DNA of 64,000 nucleotides from Mycoplasma tullyi (GTDB lineage: Bacteria; Bacillota_I; Bacilli_A; Mycoplasmatales; Mycoplasmoidaceae), in assembly GCF_014068355.1 (NCBI RefSeq), contig NZ_CP059674.1, positions 744,001 to 808,000 on the forward strand, given 5' to 3'. The position numbers and the translations under genes are program-made. This document shows, piece after piece, positions 41,362 through 54,147 of this stretch (its first letter is position 1; each line of letters starts with the position of its first letter). The notes under the pieces were generated by a model, which saw only the letters and a list, made by a program, of their open reading frames with translations, did not search any database and was not told the DNA's origin.

Positions 41362-41559
41362 TTATAGTTTTTGTTTAATTATTTTTTAGAAATTTAGCTA
41401 TTTAAATAAGTGTGTAATTTTTATTTGGATATGGATAAACAATCGTTAAAAAATTGTTCAAACACGTTCAAATACATCAGAATTAAATCTTATATTGATG
41501 AAGATAATCAATATTTAAACAGCCACTATCTATTTTATCATAAAATCCCTCTTTTATAG
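41362..41559 (-). promoter_or_regulatory. Leader and probable promoter of the infA-rplQ operon
   Basis: A 198-base AT-rich stretch between infA and the 16S terminator. TAAAAT on the minus strand at 41532-41537 (context TATGATAAAATAG) is the best -10 candidate, which would give a leader of about 170 bases. No strong -35 or riboswitch motif is seen. Confidence 0.4.
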
Positions 41560-41590
41560 CAATAAAAATAGTCTAGAAGCAGATCTAGAC
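41560..41590 (-). terminator. Terminator of the 16S rRNA transcript
   Basis: Stem GTCTAGA / TCTAGAC with a six-base loop, followed on the minus strand by TATTTTTATT. It lies about 190 bases after the 16S 3' end and 200 before infA. A second AT palindrome CTAAAAATATTTTTAG at 41588-41603 adjoins it. It suggests the 16S RNA is transcribed without 23S. Confidence 0.75.
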
Positions 41591-41640
41591 TAAAAATATT
41601 TTTAGAGACTTTTTTTATGAAAACAGTTTATGAAATGCAA

Positions 41641-41661
41641 CTTGAGAACTGAATAGAATCC
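41641..41661 (-). other. 3' arm of 16S rRNA processing stem
   Basis: CTTGAGAACTGAATAGAATCC pairs with the stretch at 43306-43326 with 19 of 21 matches across the 16S gene. Such stems flanking rRNA are RNase III cleavage sites. Confidence 0.8.
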
Positions 41662-41782
41662 GACCAACAATTTTTAAGTTATAAATTTGCTTTAATGGGT
41701 TTAACTTGTCTTGCTGGGTTTTAATTGTTTCACCGTTATATGTAACAGGTGTATATCGTGTTAGTGTATTAATATACTCCAT

Positions 41783-43299
<1,517 letters not shown>

Positions 43300-43305
43300 A
43301 ATGAC

Positions 43306-43326
43306 AGATTCTATTCAGTTTTCAAG
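43306..43326 (-). other. 5' arm of 16S rRNA processing stem
   Basis: AGATTCTATTCAGTTTTCAAG is the reverse complement, with two mismatches, of 41641-41661. The pair would bring the ends of the 16S precursor together for RNase III cleavage. It begins only seven bases before the mature 5' end estimate. Confidence 0.8.
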
Positions 43327-43427
43327 AAGCATTTCTCGGTGCCACGCAATCAGTAATGAACCTACACACATTTAGTTCATTAAAGTTGATCAAGAAGCCA
43401 ACTTTTATTTGGTGACAACCGCAAATT

Positions 43428-43454
43428 ATTTTAACACAGAAAATTAATTTGAAA
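43428..43454 (-). promoter_or_regulatory. Probable 16S rRNA promoter
   Basis: Minus-strand TGTGTTAAAAT puts a -10 (TAAAAT) at 43428-43433. TTTCAA 15 bases upstream (43449-43454) is a possible but weak -35. It lies in the 26 bases just after the trxA stop, so the rRNA promoter abuts the trxA gene. The leader would be about 120 bases. Confidence 0.45.
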
Positions 43455-43458
43455 AAAA

Positions 43459-43761
43459 TTATTTCAACATTTCTTTTAATTCGTTCTTAGGAATGAATCC
43501 AATTCTCTTGTCAGTCATATTTCCATCTTGGAAGAAAATAACAGTTGGAATTGATCTAATTTCGAATTCTGCAGATAGTTCAGCTGCTTGGTCTACGTTT
43601 ACTTTAACAAAAGTTCATTCTTGGTTATCTTGAGAAACTTCTTCAAAGATTGGACCTAAGATTTTACAAGGACCACATCAGTCAGCGTAAAAGTCAACAA
43701 CAACTTTTTTGTTACTGCTTAATAATTGTTCTAATTCTGCTTTGTTACTTATATGTTTCAT
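43459..43761 (-). CDS. trxA: Thioredoxin
   Basis: 100 residues from ATG at 43761. Thiol-disulphide reductant with active site WCGPC at residues 28-32 (the Trp is TGA), KVNVD, and the cis-Pro in RSIPTVIFF. TGA codons split the frame under the standard code. It follows topA on the same strand. MG124 is the M. genitalium counterpart, near topA (MG122). Confidence 0.95.
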
Positions 43762-43817
43762 TATTCTTAAAATTTACTAAAAAATTGTGTTTCCACCCTA
43801 TAACTATAATTTAAAAG

Positions 43818-45977
43818 CTAAATTATTGTTGAATCTCGAATGATTCTTTCTTTTTCAGAATCAAGACTCTTGGTGTATTTACATTTAGGGAAGTTTGAAC
43901 AACCTAAGAAGGTGCTATCTTTATTTCGTCCCTTTTTCTTAGACACTCTACGAACAAGTTTTGCATGACATAACTCACACTCAACACCTTCTTCATAAAC
44001 GATCACTTTAGGTTTTTTCTCAGACTTCTCAATGAATTTACATTTAGGGAAATTTGAACACCCTACAAAAGGACCATATCTTCCTTCACGTCTTACAAGT
44101 TGTGAACTACAGTTAGGACAGTTTTTGCCTTCAATGTATTCAATCTTTTTAACGATGTTGTTTTTAGCTTCGTTTAAAACTTCAGAAAAATCATTTCAGA
44201 ATGCTTGAAGATAACTTACATCATTAACAGTTCCTTGAGCAATCTCATCCAAAGTTGATTCCATATTTTTGGTGAACTCTTTGTTGATGATCGTTGGGAA
44301 ATTCTTATCTAGTTCAAAAGCTAACTTTTGACCTAGATCGGTAGTTTTATAATACCGACCGTTTAATAATTCGGCATAATTTCTCTTTAAAACGATATCA
44401 AGAATTGTTGAATACGTACTAGGACGACCAATCCCTTCAGTTTCAAGCGCCTCAATTAAAGTAGCTTGAGTAAATCTTGCTGGCGGTTTTGTTTGGTGTT
44501 CGTTAATTAAAACATCTTTTGATTCAAATTCTTTGTCAATCGCAAAGTGATTTAAATTAAGTTTTCTTAGATGATCCTTATCATCGTAATGGGTATAAAT
44601 CTTTTTATAACCATCAAACTTTAAGGTGTTGTTTACTGCATAGAACTTATTGTTGTTATTGATAAAACGAATATTAACATGTTCATAGATTGCTGCAGCC
44701 ATATAATGAGCTACAGTTCTAGTTCAGATGAGTTTGTATAAACTGTATTGATCAGCACTAATCTTACCTTTAACAGAATCTGGAGTAATGGTGATGTCAA
44801 TTGGGTGGATCGCTTCGTGAGCATCTTGCACCTTAGCTTTTTGTTTTTTAGATGTTTTACCTTCACCATTTAATTGGGATTCTGTAGCTAAATATTCTTT
44901 ACCATAAGTTTTAGAAACAAAATCTAAAACAGTCTTACCATATTCTGGACTAAGACGAGTACTATCTGTTCTTGGATAAGAGATTAAAGCGATTTGTTCA
45001 TCATCAATTGTTACTCCTTCGTATAACTCTTGAGCTACAGAAGTGATCTTCATCGATCTTCACTTCAATTTGTTGATTGCGTCTTGTTGTAAAGTTGATG
45101 TTTTATAAACTTCTTTGGGATAAGAATTTTTAAGTTTAGGCGTATCAATCGCATAAACACGATATTTATCAGATAAGTGTTGCTTAACTAATTCAGCATC
45201 TTCTTTGGTGTTGAAGTCAATTCCACTGACTTCTTCAAGTTCTTTGAATCCTAACTTATCCTTAAGTTTGTCATCGATTTTACGCAACATTAGTTCGGTG
45301 CCATCTTCTAGAATAACATCTAAAGTTCATCAGTATCGTGGTACAAACTTGTTAATTAATTCTTCGCGTTCAGTAATAAACTTAAGCGCAATTGATTGTA
45401 CTCTACCAGCTGAATCAGCATTAATCTTTGATTTCATCAAACTTGATAGTTTAAACCCAATTAAACGATCAAGTCTTCTTCTGGTAATTTGTGAGCTAAC
45501 TCAATCCTTTTGAATCTCTCTAGGATTGGCAATCGCGTTTTTTACTGCTTTTTCACTAATTTCATTAAAGATAATCCGTTTACACTTATCAACGTCAACA
45601 CCTTTTTGTTTTAAGACGTCATAAACGTGTCAAGAGATCGCTTCACCTTCACGATCAGGGTCGGTTGCTAGATAAATTTCATCAGCTTTTTTAGCTTTAT
45701 CTACCAATTCGTCAATAATCTCTTTTTTGTTCTTAACAGCTTTCTTAGTTGTTTTAGCTTTTTTGCTAGCACTTGCTCCCTTAGCTGGCTTCTTATCTTG
45801 AATGATCTCTCATTTGGGAACAAAATCTTCGGTGTTAAATCCTAAGGTGTATTTAGGTAAATCACGAATATGACCAACTGTTGCAACAATTTCATAGTCG
45901 TCAGGTAAATACTTCTTGATCGTTTTAACCTTGTTAGGTGACTCGATCACTAAAATTTTTGAGCTATGATTCGTCAT
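43818..45977 (-). CDS. topA: DNA topoisomerase I
   Basis: 719 residues from ATG at 45977. It relaxes negative supercoils. Toprim begins KILVIESPNKVKTIKKYLP and has DPDREGEAISWH; catalytic Tyr is in the usual LISYPRTDSTRL position. It also has TEGIGRPSTYSTIL. The end carries two Cys4 zinc ribbons (CPNC...CSNFPKCKF and CELCHAKL...CSNFPKCKY). A Lys/Ala-rich insertion (residues about 60-90, with KGASASKKAKTTKKAVKNKK) lies inside the Toprim part. Many TGA Trps. Confidence 0.96.
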
Positions 45978-46110
45978 GGATTATCCTTTTTTATTATTAG
46001 TAGCAATACTTTAATTATTTTAATCTTAAAAACAAGAAAGCAAGTAAATAGCTTTATTTATATATGTATATATAAAGATATGTCGAATTTATTAAAAAGA
46101 AGGAAATTTA

Positions 46111-46758
46111 TTAACTAAAAGATCGGATCTTTTCAAGCATTCCTAACTTATCTTGATCTGATAATTTATAAAAGTAAGAACCTGAAACAAAGCCAGAAAC
46201 TAGTCCTTTTAGTTCGATTGCTTTTTCTAAAGTAATCCCACCATCGATCTCAATCTCAAGATTGGGATTAAACTTGATTAGTTTAGCAATATTGCGATAA
46301 ACTAAAGGATCAAAAGCTTGACCACCTTTTCCTGGTTCAACCGACATTAATGTCACATAATCAACTAATTTAATCTGATCAAAATAATCATTAACATCGG
46401 TATTAAATTTAAAGGCTAAACCCGATTTCTTATTATGGGTTTTAATGTAAGCTAAATATTTATTAATTAGTTGTTTGTTGTTGGCTAATGGTTCAACATG
46501 AAAACTAATTTGATCACATTTGGTTTTGGCATAAACCAAGATGTGATTAGCTATCTTATTAACCATTAAATGCACATTAACGTGATACCCTAGATCTTTT
46601 AAACTATCAACATAGCGTTCATCAAATGCTTTGTTGTTAACAAACTCATCCATTACGTCGTAATGAATCTTATTTAAACCTAATTGCTTGTAACTAATTA
46701 ATTTATCTTGATCATAGTTATCAAGCATTGGTAAAATCGAAAATAATAAATCACTCAT
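46111..46758 (-). CDS. rpe: Ribulose-phosphate 3-epimerase
   Basis: 215 residues. A TIM-barrel of the pentose phosphate pathway. It has FSILPMLDNYDQDKL, metal-site HYDVMDE (usually HxDxMDG), NVHLMV, VTLMSVEPGKGGQAF and EIDGGIT with VSGSYFYK. It overlaps the pgi stop at TAATG. Divergence at several positions (MDE for MDG) suggests checking activity, but the family call is sound. Order pgi-rpe matches MG111-MG112. Confidence 0.92.
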   Translation of the reverse strand: MSDLLFSILPMLDNYDQDKLISYKQLGLNKIHYDVMDEFVNNKAFDERYVDSLKDLGYHVNVHLMVNKIANHILVYAKTKCDQISFHVEPLANNKQLINKYLAYIKTHNKKSGLAFKFNTDVNDYFDQIKLVDYVTLMSVEPGKGGQAFDPLVYRNIAKLIKFNPNLEIEIDGGITLEKAIELKGLVSGFVSGSYFYKLSDQDKLGMLEKIRSFS

Positions 46759-48044
46759 TATGCTTTTAGTAATTTAAACATTCTTTGTTTGTAATCTTCA
46801 ACCCCAGGTTGATCATAAGGATCGTGGCCTAATAGTAATGCTGATACTGAAGTTGCGATACATAATCAGTAGTATACATAACCAAATCCATAAGCATTGT
46901 TTTGTTCAACATCGATCTCGATGATTGGAACACCTGCAGAAGCATGAGCTTGCTTTGTTGCTTCACACGCAACATAGTTAAGTTGGTTAACTGATTTGTT
47001 GGTTAAATAATCTAGTTGGTCATCGTTACCAAATTGAGAATTTTGCAATTTTAACGCGTTTTTATTCGCTTTTTCAAATGAGAAAACTGTTTCAAAGAAA
47101 ATCTTTTTACCGTCTTGATATAGTTGTCCCATTGAGTGTAGATCAGTCGTAAACACAGAATATGTTGGGAACAACGAATTTAATGATTTACCTTCGCTTT
47201 CACCAAATAGTTGACGGTGTTGAAGCATTAAGTATTCATGTTGTTCTTCATAAGTGATTGCAATTTCTACATCTTTTTTCATTTCTGTGTAAAGATAATG
47301 TCTTAATGCTGCATAAGTATAAGCTGTGTTTTTTTCTAGTTGACTTGAACTAAACAAATCAGCTTTAGCTTTTTTAGCACCTTCAATTAATTGCTTGTAG
47401 TCAGCACCTACTAAACCAGCAATTAACAACCCACTTGGTGTAAGTGTTGAAAATCTTCCTCCGATATCAGAGTAGATTGGTAACATCTCATATTTATTTT
47501 TAACAGCAATATCATGCAACACACCTTTTTTAGGATCTGTAATCGCAACAATTCTTTTTTGTGCTTGTTCACCGTATTGTTTATACAAAGCTTCACGGAA
47601 TAATTTAAATCCAACTGAAGGTTCTAGGGTTGTTCCTGATTTGGAAATCACAACAATTCCCCAGTTTTTATCTTTAACTGCTTCTAGTGTTCTTAAGAAT
47701 GAATTTTCACTTAAACTGCGAATAAAGTGAATCTGTCTTTTTTGTTCACTTGGTAAATAAGCAACAACATCTAAGATTGCTTTAATACCTGTAAATGATC
47801 CACCAATTCCAATAACAACAACATCTGTTACATTTAATTGATCTCATTCAGCAATTTTATTATCAATGCTTTTATATATCTCAGTGTGATCTTGATCAAC
47901 ATAATCAATTCAACCCAACATATTAGCACTTGGGGTTGTTTTATTCTTTAGTTGATTAAGGATTTCATTCAGTTTAGTTTGATAGTTTTCTTCTAATTTT
48001 TTATAGTCTAAACCTTTGATTAGGTTAAAGGTTAATTTAATCAT
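46758..48044 (-). CDS. pgi: Glucose-6-phosphate isomerase
   Basis: 428 residues from ATG at 48044. It converts glucose-6-P to fructose-6-P in glycolysis. Motifs are VVVIGIGGSFTGIKAILDV, VISKSGTTLEPSVGF, GGRFSTLTPSGLL, and a C-terminal ACEATKQAHASAGVPIIEI with EQNNAYGFGYV. Six or more TGA Trps. It lies between rsgA and rpe. Confidence 0.96.
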
Positions 48045-48074
48045 AATAGCTTTTTCACTTGTTTTGCTTTAATT

Positions 48075-48899
48075 CTAAATTATGGACTTAACCACATCTA
48101 AATATATTTGGTAGATTAATGAATTAATCTTTTTCTTAAGATAACAATCAGCACTATTTTCAAGGTGCAAACAGTCGTTAAATTTGCATTTAGTTTGGTA
48201 TTGTGAGAACTCAATTAAGCCACAACTTAGTTGTTGTTTTGTTAGGTTTAGATCATAAATAGAGAACCCAGGAGAATCAACAAGATAACCATCCAAAAAC
48301 TTGTAAAGTTTGGTTGATGTTGTTGTGTTTTTACCTCTTTTTAGTTTGGTTGAAACTGCTTGAGTTCAGATATCAAGTGAAGTGTCCAAGCGTTTAAGTA
48401 GAGTTGATTTACCAACTCCGCTGTGACCACAGAAGATTGAGACTTTGTTGGCTAATAAATTTTTCAAACGATCAAAATCGTTAGGTTTATTTAACCTAAA
48501 TACTTGATAGTTCATTTCTATCAAAGCATCAATGATCTTTTTAAATTCATCTTGATCGTGATCTAGATCTAATTTAGAAAAAACAATCAAAGGTTTGAAT
48601 CCCAATTGCGATTCAAAATAAACCATGAATTTAAATAGTTGTCTTAAATTTAGTTGAGGATCTTTAATCGAAAAAACTAAAACAACATAATCAAGGTTAG
48701 CCACCTTAGGTCGATTCAAATAATTCTTACGTTCAATTAACTTAATGATTTCACCTTGATCATTAAGTTCTAATAAATCATTAGGTGCTAAATTAATTTT
48801 TTGATGCTTTCACTTTCCAGGAGCATGAAGTTTTTTAAGTTCATTATCTACTTCACAAAATAAATCGTTTGCATTAATACTTATAATTCTTGCAATCAT
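48075..48899 (-). CDS. rsgA: Ribosome small subunit-dependent GTPase A
   Basis: 274 residues from ATG at 48899. An OB-fold, circularly permuted GTPase and zinc domain that act in 30S maturation. VVLVFSIKDPQLNLRQL, then G4 IVFSKLDLD, G1 FCGHSGVGKSTLL, G3 VDSPGFSIYDL, and zinc finger C-NDCLHLENSADC. MG110 homologue. It overlaps the kinase stop by TAATG. Confidence 0.94.
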
Positions 48900-50161
48900 T
48901 ATTTGATAGCACCTGAAAAATTAAAGATGATTAATCCTAAAGTTAATAACACGACAACAATTACTAATGCTGTAATTGTTCAAAATGTTCAGTATTTAAA
49001 AATTATTGGTTCTTTATCAACTGCAATTTCAGTTGGCATAAACTGACGGTCTTTTTGCAAAACCCGTTTTTCTAACGGTTTTAATAAAGTTTGCTCTTTA
49101 TCAACTTTATCAAGATCAGCTAAAATCTCCTCACATGATTGATAGCGAAACTTACGATCTTCTTTTTTAGATGCCATGCATCTAAAAACAATATTTTCCA
49201 CAGAATTAGGCACATCAAAACCCATTGCTTTCATCAATGGCACGTCAAACTTATTAGGCAAATTAATAATATCTTGAGGACGTTCTAATTTCTTATCATC
49301 AATCTTTTTATTAAACGGCTTTTGCCCTGTTAACATCTCAAACAAGATCACGCCAAACGCATAAAAATCATATTGCACTGTCGGTGCTTTTCAACGCATT
49401 AATGGTGTATTGGTTTTGGGATTAATAACAGCTTTGCCGTTCTCATCCAAAACTGGTTCTTTTTGTAGTGCATCTGGACACATGTATTCATGTGTTCCAT
49501 ATAATGCTTTTTCGTTTGTCAAAACCTTTAGAACCGATTCATTACTAATTGATGTTGAAATCCCAAAATCGATGATTTTTAATTCCCGATAATCTTTTGA
49601 CAACATCAGATTTTCAGGTTTTAAATCTCGGTGAATAATCTGGTGAGAATAATTATGTAATTTCTGAATCCCTTCCACCATTCTTCTAAAGTAATATAGC
49701 GCTTCTTTAACTGAAAGATTACCCTTGCTAATAATGTAATTGCGTAACGTCGTCCCTTGGACGTATTCCATTACGATAACAAGAATATCATTAATTCTGA
49801 TCACGCGATTATTACGTTCGATCAGAATTCCCTTGTCGTCAGTTTCATAAGTGGCAATCAGATTAGGGTGACTAATCCGCGAAGACGTAATTAATTCTTG
49901 TTGTAGTTTAGCTCACTTGTCATCAGTGTCTTCTGGAGCTCTCTTAACAATCTTAATAACAACAGTGCTTTTTTTGGAATCATTCAGTTTAGTTGAATCT
50001 GCCATGATGTTTTTGGCAGTATAAATCACTGAATTCATTCCTCCTGTGGTTAATTTACTTAAAATGACATACCGATTAAACAGTTTGTCATTAATCATTA
50101 AATAGCCTTCGGAGTTTGGTTTATTTTTTTTCTTATTAACTTGCTGGTTGTTATTAGCCAT
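48899..50161 (-). CDS. prkC: Membrane-anchored serine/threonine protein kinase
   Basis: 420 residues. A Hanks-type kinase domain fills the N-terminal 330: Gly-rich loop LTTGGMNSVIYTA, VAIK-type Lys in VVIKIVK, IVMEYVQGTTL, catalytic HRDLKPENLM, DFG in IIDFGIST, and APE-like KAPTVQYDFYAFGVILFEMLTGQKPF. A single membrane span near the C-terminus (FWTITALVIVVVLLTLGLII) ends the protein; no PASTA repeats follow. It corresponds to MG109. Partnered by the phosphatase that overlaps its start by eight bases. Confidence 0.94.
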
Positions 50162-50948
50162 TAATAACCTCAGTTAGTTTCACCACTACCACACTTAAGT
50201 TATCATTAGACATAGCATTCATTCCGTTTTGAATTAGATTGTCAGCAACTTTTTGCATATCATTAGTAAGACTTAATAGGTCGTGAAACTGTTCAGGCAT
50301 AACAAAGTTATAAAACCCATCTGATGATAATAATAGGTATTCATCACCCTTATTAATAAAATCAAATGAGGTGTCGAAATCAACTTTAGACGTATCTTTA
50401 GATACGATATTTGTTAGTGCTAATAGTTCTTTTTCATTAGCCTTGAATGTAACTGCTGAAGCATTAATCTTTTTTAAGTAATTATAAAGATTGTGATCGT
50501 TGGTGATTTGACTTACAGATTTATCTTTAGATATTAAATAAGCACGTGAGTCTCCCACTCAAAAAGTGTAGATTTTTTCATTAGCAACGATTGATAAAAC
50601 AATCGTTGTCGCCATCTGTCTTAATGAAAAACCATCATGTTCTTTTTGGAATTTTTTATCGTTATCATCGATGTATTTAGCAATTTGTTTCTTACATTTA
50701 AGTAAAACTTTCTTGAACCAATCTTCCATCTTTTCATCACTAAGATTGTTAAAATTAGTTGATAAAAAATTATCGCGAATTAGATCACGGGTTAAGGTAC
50801 TGGCAATTGCTCCACCTTTGTAACCACCCAAACCATCGCATACTAATGCGATGATATTATGATACTGGTTGGTGCCAACAAAAACAGCATCTTGATTTTC
50901 TTCACGGACAATCCCTACATGGGTCGAACTTGCATATACTTTTTTCAT
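50154..50948 (-). CDS. prpC: PP2C-type protein phosphatase
   Basis: 264 residues, with one TGA Trp at 50559. It reverses Ser/Thr phosphorylation; metal-binding Asp in REENQDAVFVG, DGLGGYKGGAIAS, VGDSRAYL and SNDNLSVVVVK are the PPM motifs. MG108 homologue. Position between gmk and the kinase, with overlap of the kinase start, points to joint translation and paired action. Confidence 0.95.
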
Positions 50949-51517
50949 TATTGACTATACTTACGAATTAATTCTTTAATATCTTCGATCGTTTTTTCTA
51001 GATCATCATTAATGATCGTATGATCATATATTTCTTGATGCGCATATTCTTTCACAGCTTGTTCTAATCGATCTTTAATCACTTGGTCGTTTTCAGTTCC
51101 TCGTTTTTTTAATCGAGCAACTAGTTCATCTTCAGAAGGGGGAAGCACAAAGATACTTAGAGTTTTAAAACCCTTTTTTAAAACTTGAAGTACCCCTTGG
51201 TATTCAATTTCTAAAATCAAGTTTTCATTTTTATCTAAGATTTCTTTAACTAATGAAAGCGGTGTTCCATAATAGTTATTAACGTAGTTAGCATATTCTA
51301 ACAATTGGTTGTTAGCAATCATTGCTTCAAACTCATCTTTAGTTTTGAAAAAATAATGAACTCCTTCAACTTCAGATTCACGTTTTTTTCTTGTTGTAGC
51401 TGATATTGAAACGTTCAGTTTTAACTTGTCATCAGTTAAAAGCCTACTAACTATCGTGCCCTTACCAACCCCACTAGGACCTGATATTAAGATGATTAAA
51501 CCCTGCTTGTTACTCAT
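50948..51517 (-). CDS. gmk: Guanylate kinase
   Basis: 189 residues from ATG at 51517 (MSNKQGLIILISG). An ATG six codons earlier is possible. GMP to GDP; P-loop GPSGVGKGTI, KKRESEVEGVHYFF GMP-binding region, and VLPPSEDELVARLKKRGTE. MG107 homologue. Overlaps the phosphatase start at the end. Head-to-head with def across 90 bases. Confidence 0.95.
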   Translation of the reverse strand: MSNKQGLIILISGPSGVGKGTIVSRLLTDDKLKLNVSISATTRKKRESEVEGVHYFFKTKDEFEAMIANNQLLEYANYVNNYYGTPLSLVKEILDKNENLILEIEYQGVLQVLKKGFKTLSIFVLPPSEDELVARLKKRGTENDQVIKDRLEQAVKEYAHQEIYDHTIINDDLEKTIEDIKELIRKYSQ

Positions 51518-51607
51518 AATATATATAACTACCATCAAGGGTAGTCGTTATTATTAATTTTACTTTTTAATATTTTAATATTTATATTTGATAAGAACAT
51601 TTTTAAA

Positions 51608-52198
51608 ATGAAAAGCAAATTAAAACCTAGTAATGACTGATTAGTAACTGATGACAACCCCAAAATGCGTGAAGTATGCACTGAGGTAAAGTTCCCTTTA
51701 GATCAAGAAGTGCTTGATGTCATTGATAAGATGTTAGCTTATGTTGATGAAAGCTTTGATGATAATGCTGAGAAGTATGACATCCGTCCAGGGATTGGGA
51801 TCGCAGCTAACCAATTAGGGTTAAATCAAAGATTTTTTTACATTCATTTTACCGATTTTTGTAATAAAGAACACCGATACTTACTTATCAATCCCGAATG
51901 GATTGATAAGAGTCTTAACAAAGCTTACTTAAGTATTGGTGAAGGTTGTTTATCAGTTCCTAAAGACAAGGATGGTTATGTAATTAGAAATGAAAAAGTC
52001 AAACTCAAAGGTTTTGATTACTTAACGAATAAAGATGTTGAAATTGAAGCACATGGATTGTTAGCAATGTGCTTACAACATGAGATGGATCATTTAGAAG
52101 GTAAGTTTTATTATGATTCAATCAACATGATGAAACCATTCTTTAAAAAAGACGAATGGGTAAGCATTGATCAAAAAGCATGTGATCAATGTAAGTAG
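51608..52198 (+). CDS. def: Peptide deformylase
   Basis: 196 residues from ATG at 51608, with a TGA Trp at codon 11; a start at 51665 would miss conserved N-terminal sequence. It removes formyl from new proteins. Metal-site motifs are [17 protein letters not shown] and [11 protein letters not shown]106 homologue, divergent from gmk as a compact divergent pair. Confidence 0.95.
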
Positions 52199-52213
52199 TA
52201 GAGTTTAAAAAAT

Positions 52214-52247
52214 AAAATAAGGATTAACGCATGTTAATCCTTATTTT
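52214..52247. terminator. Bidirectional terminator between def and the MFS gene
   Basis: Perfect 15-bp stem AAAATAAGGATTAAC / GTTAATCCTTATTTT with loop GCAT, followed by T-rich sequence on both strands. It serves def (+) and probably the convergent MFS transporter (-). Confidence 0.88.
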
Positions 52248-52270
52248 ATATATCTATTTTTGTTTATCGA

Positions 52271-53854
52271 TTATTTAAAAATATCACCTTTGTAGAAGTT
52301 GTATGACATGAATGGTCATTTATCAGTTAATGGAACTCATTCACCATTTACAATACGTCCAGATTTAGGTAATATTTTAGCAACCACTGCAAATATCATT
52401 GCGATTACTACATACATCACGAATGCAGTTATACCAGCTGGGTTAAGTTGTCCTGTGAAGTCTTTACCTGCAAGTCCAGGTGCGTTTACAACAACTGATA
52501 GTAAGATGTCAGATAATGTATAGATCATGTATCCTACACCTCATAAAACACCAAATTGTGTACCAACTTTAGAAGGTGAAGCGCCTTTAAATTCGTGAGG
52601 AATTAATAAGAAGGTACCTTGAAGTCCTCATAAGAACACACCAGCCAAGAATGATGCAATTATTTGACCAGCAGCTAGACCTTCGTTTTTATTTGCACCT
52701 AAGAAACCGAACACGAACGAAACAATAACGAACAATATTCCTAATGAGTATTGTGTCATCAAGAATGTGCTTCTGTCATATCTTGTTTTATTAAATGGAG
52801 AGATTAAGAATAGTCCACCTACTAAACCTAATACGAAGGCAACTCTAGAAGTATTTCCTACTCATGCTAATCCACCAGTTTCACCTTTTTTGATGAAATT
52901 GAATGGAGAAGCACCAATAACACCATTAGCATATGTACCAGTTAAGATTCACACTACAGCTACTAATCATGCACCATACATTAAGCATAATTTCAGAATC
53001 TTTTTATCTTTTAATGTAGATAAAATTGTTACTTCTGGCTCCATTTTGGTATGTTTATCTTTAGGTAAAACAGTTTCTTTACCAAAGATGAAGTATAGAG
53101 TGAAAGTCGCAAAAATGATTACGATGAAAGTAGCACAAACGATGTATCAACTTTCTTGTGCTTGCATTCTTAATGTTCGACTGTAAGCAAATAATCCTAA
53201 TGAGAAAGCTGCACCAATGTTGAATCCAAATGGGTTAACAACACTTAACGCACTTTTCTTTTGGATTGTAGAAAGTTTTGCAATAACAGGTTGAGTATAA
53301 CTAATTAAAGCAGTACCACCAACAGCCAATAAAGTTCTGAAAATAATGAATAAGCTGTAACCTAAAGCTGTTAATTTAGTTAAGCTTCCACCACTAATAA
53401 GATCTCCTTTAGCTTCGTAGAAAAGATTACTTTGAGATAAAACTAGTGCGTTCCCATTAAACGGAAATGCTACTATGATGAACGGGAACGAGAATCCCAT
53501 CAGTGCTAGCATTGTTAGAACAGTTTTTCTGTGACCCAATCTTCCGATGAATCAACCTGCTACGAATGAACCTACTCCTCTAAAGAAGGTAATTGTCCAG
53601 TTAGTTGCAGCTGTTGCAATTGAACCTGGGTTCTTAAAGAAGAATGATTGAGATCATCCAGCTCGTATATCATTACCATCTGGGTTAAACGTGAAATTAC
53701 CAGCTACTTGGTCGATTAAAAACCAGTTAACAACAAACAAGAAATACCCGAACAGGATAATCATCCAGGTAATAAATAGTTCCTTATCTGTTACTTTACT
53801 AATCTTTTCAAGTTTCTGCTCACGCGTCAATCCTGATTTTAAACTAAGTTTCAT
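52271..53854 (-). CDS. Major facilitator superfamily transporter
   Basis: 527 residues from ATG at 53854, TAA at 52271-52273, with many TGA Trps. About 12 hydrophobic spans. After span 2 there is a RXGRR-like loop, GRLGHRKTV, the MFS motif A. Middle loop KDKHTKMEPEVTILSTLKDKK is central cytoplasmic. Long extracellular loops (about 60 residues near residue 130). Sugar-phosphate or amino acid substrates are possible; M. pneumoniae has hexose-phosphate-annotated MFS genes, but assignment is not supported here. Confidence 0.85.
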
Positions 53855-54147
53855 ATTTAAATTTTGATTGTTAAATTAACATTTGCTAATTCTGTCTGTA
53901 CGACATAATTAGTCAATAAAAACGCTGAAATTTATCTATTAAATGTAAATAGTTGTTGATCTAATATGCAAATTTAAACGAAGTTATTTTGTCATTAGTT
54001 CAATATTTTAAGTGTAGATATTTTCCTTACAAAAAATACTAAACTACAATTATATTTTATAAATTTATAAAGCCTATTGTTAATTTTCTTAAAAATATTA
54101 ATCTATTTTTATACTTAAAAGTCGGACTTTATATAACTAAAACACCC
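53855..54147. promoter_or_regulatory. Divergent region between MFS gene and mnmG
   Basis: 293 bases, very AT-rich, no gene. Candidate -10s include TATAAC-type sequence at about 54130 upstream of mnmG (context CTTTATATAAC). No DnaA-box cluster recognised despite proximity to gidA-type genes. Confidence 0.35.

Noticed and set aside
53855-54147. Replication origin between the MFS gene and mnmG
   Set aside because: AT-rich but no cluster of DnaA boxes and no dnaA or dnaN nearby in the window.
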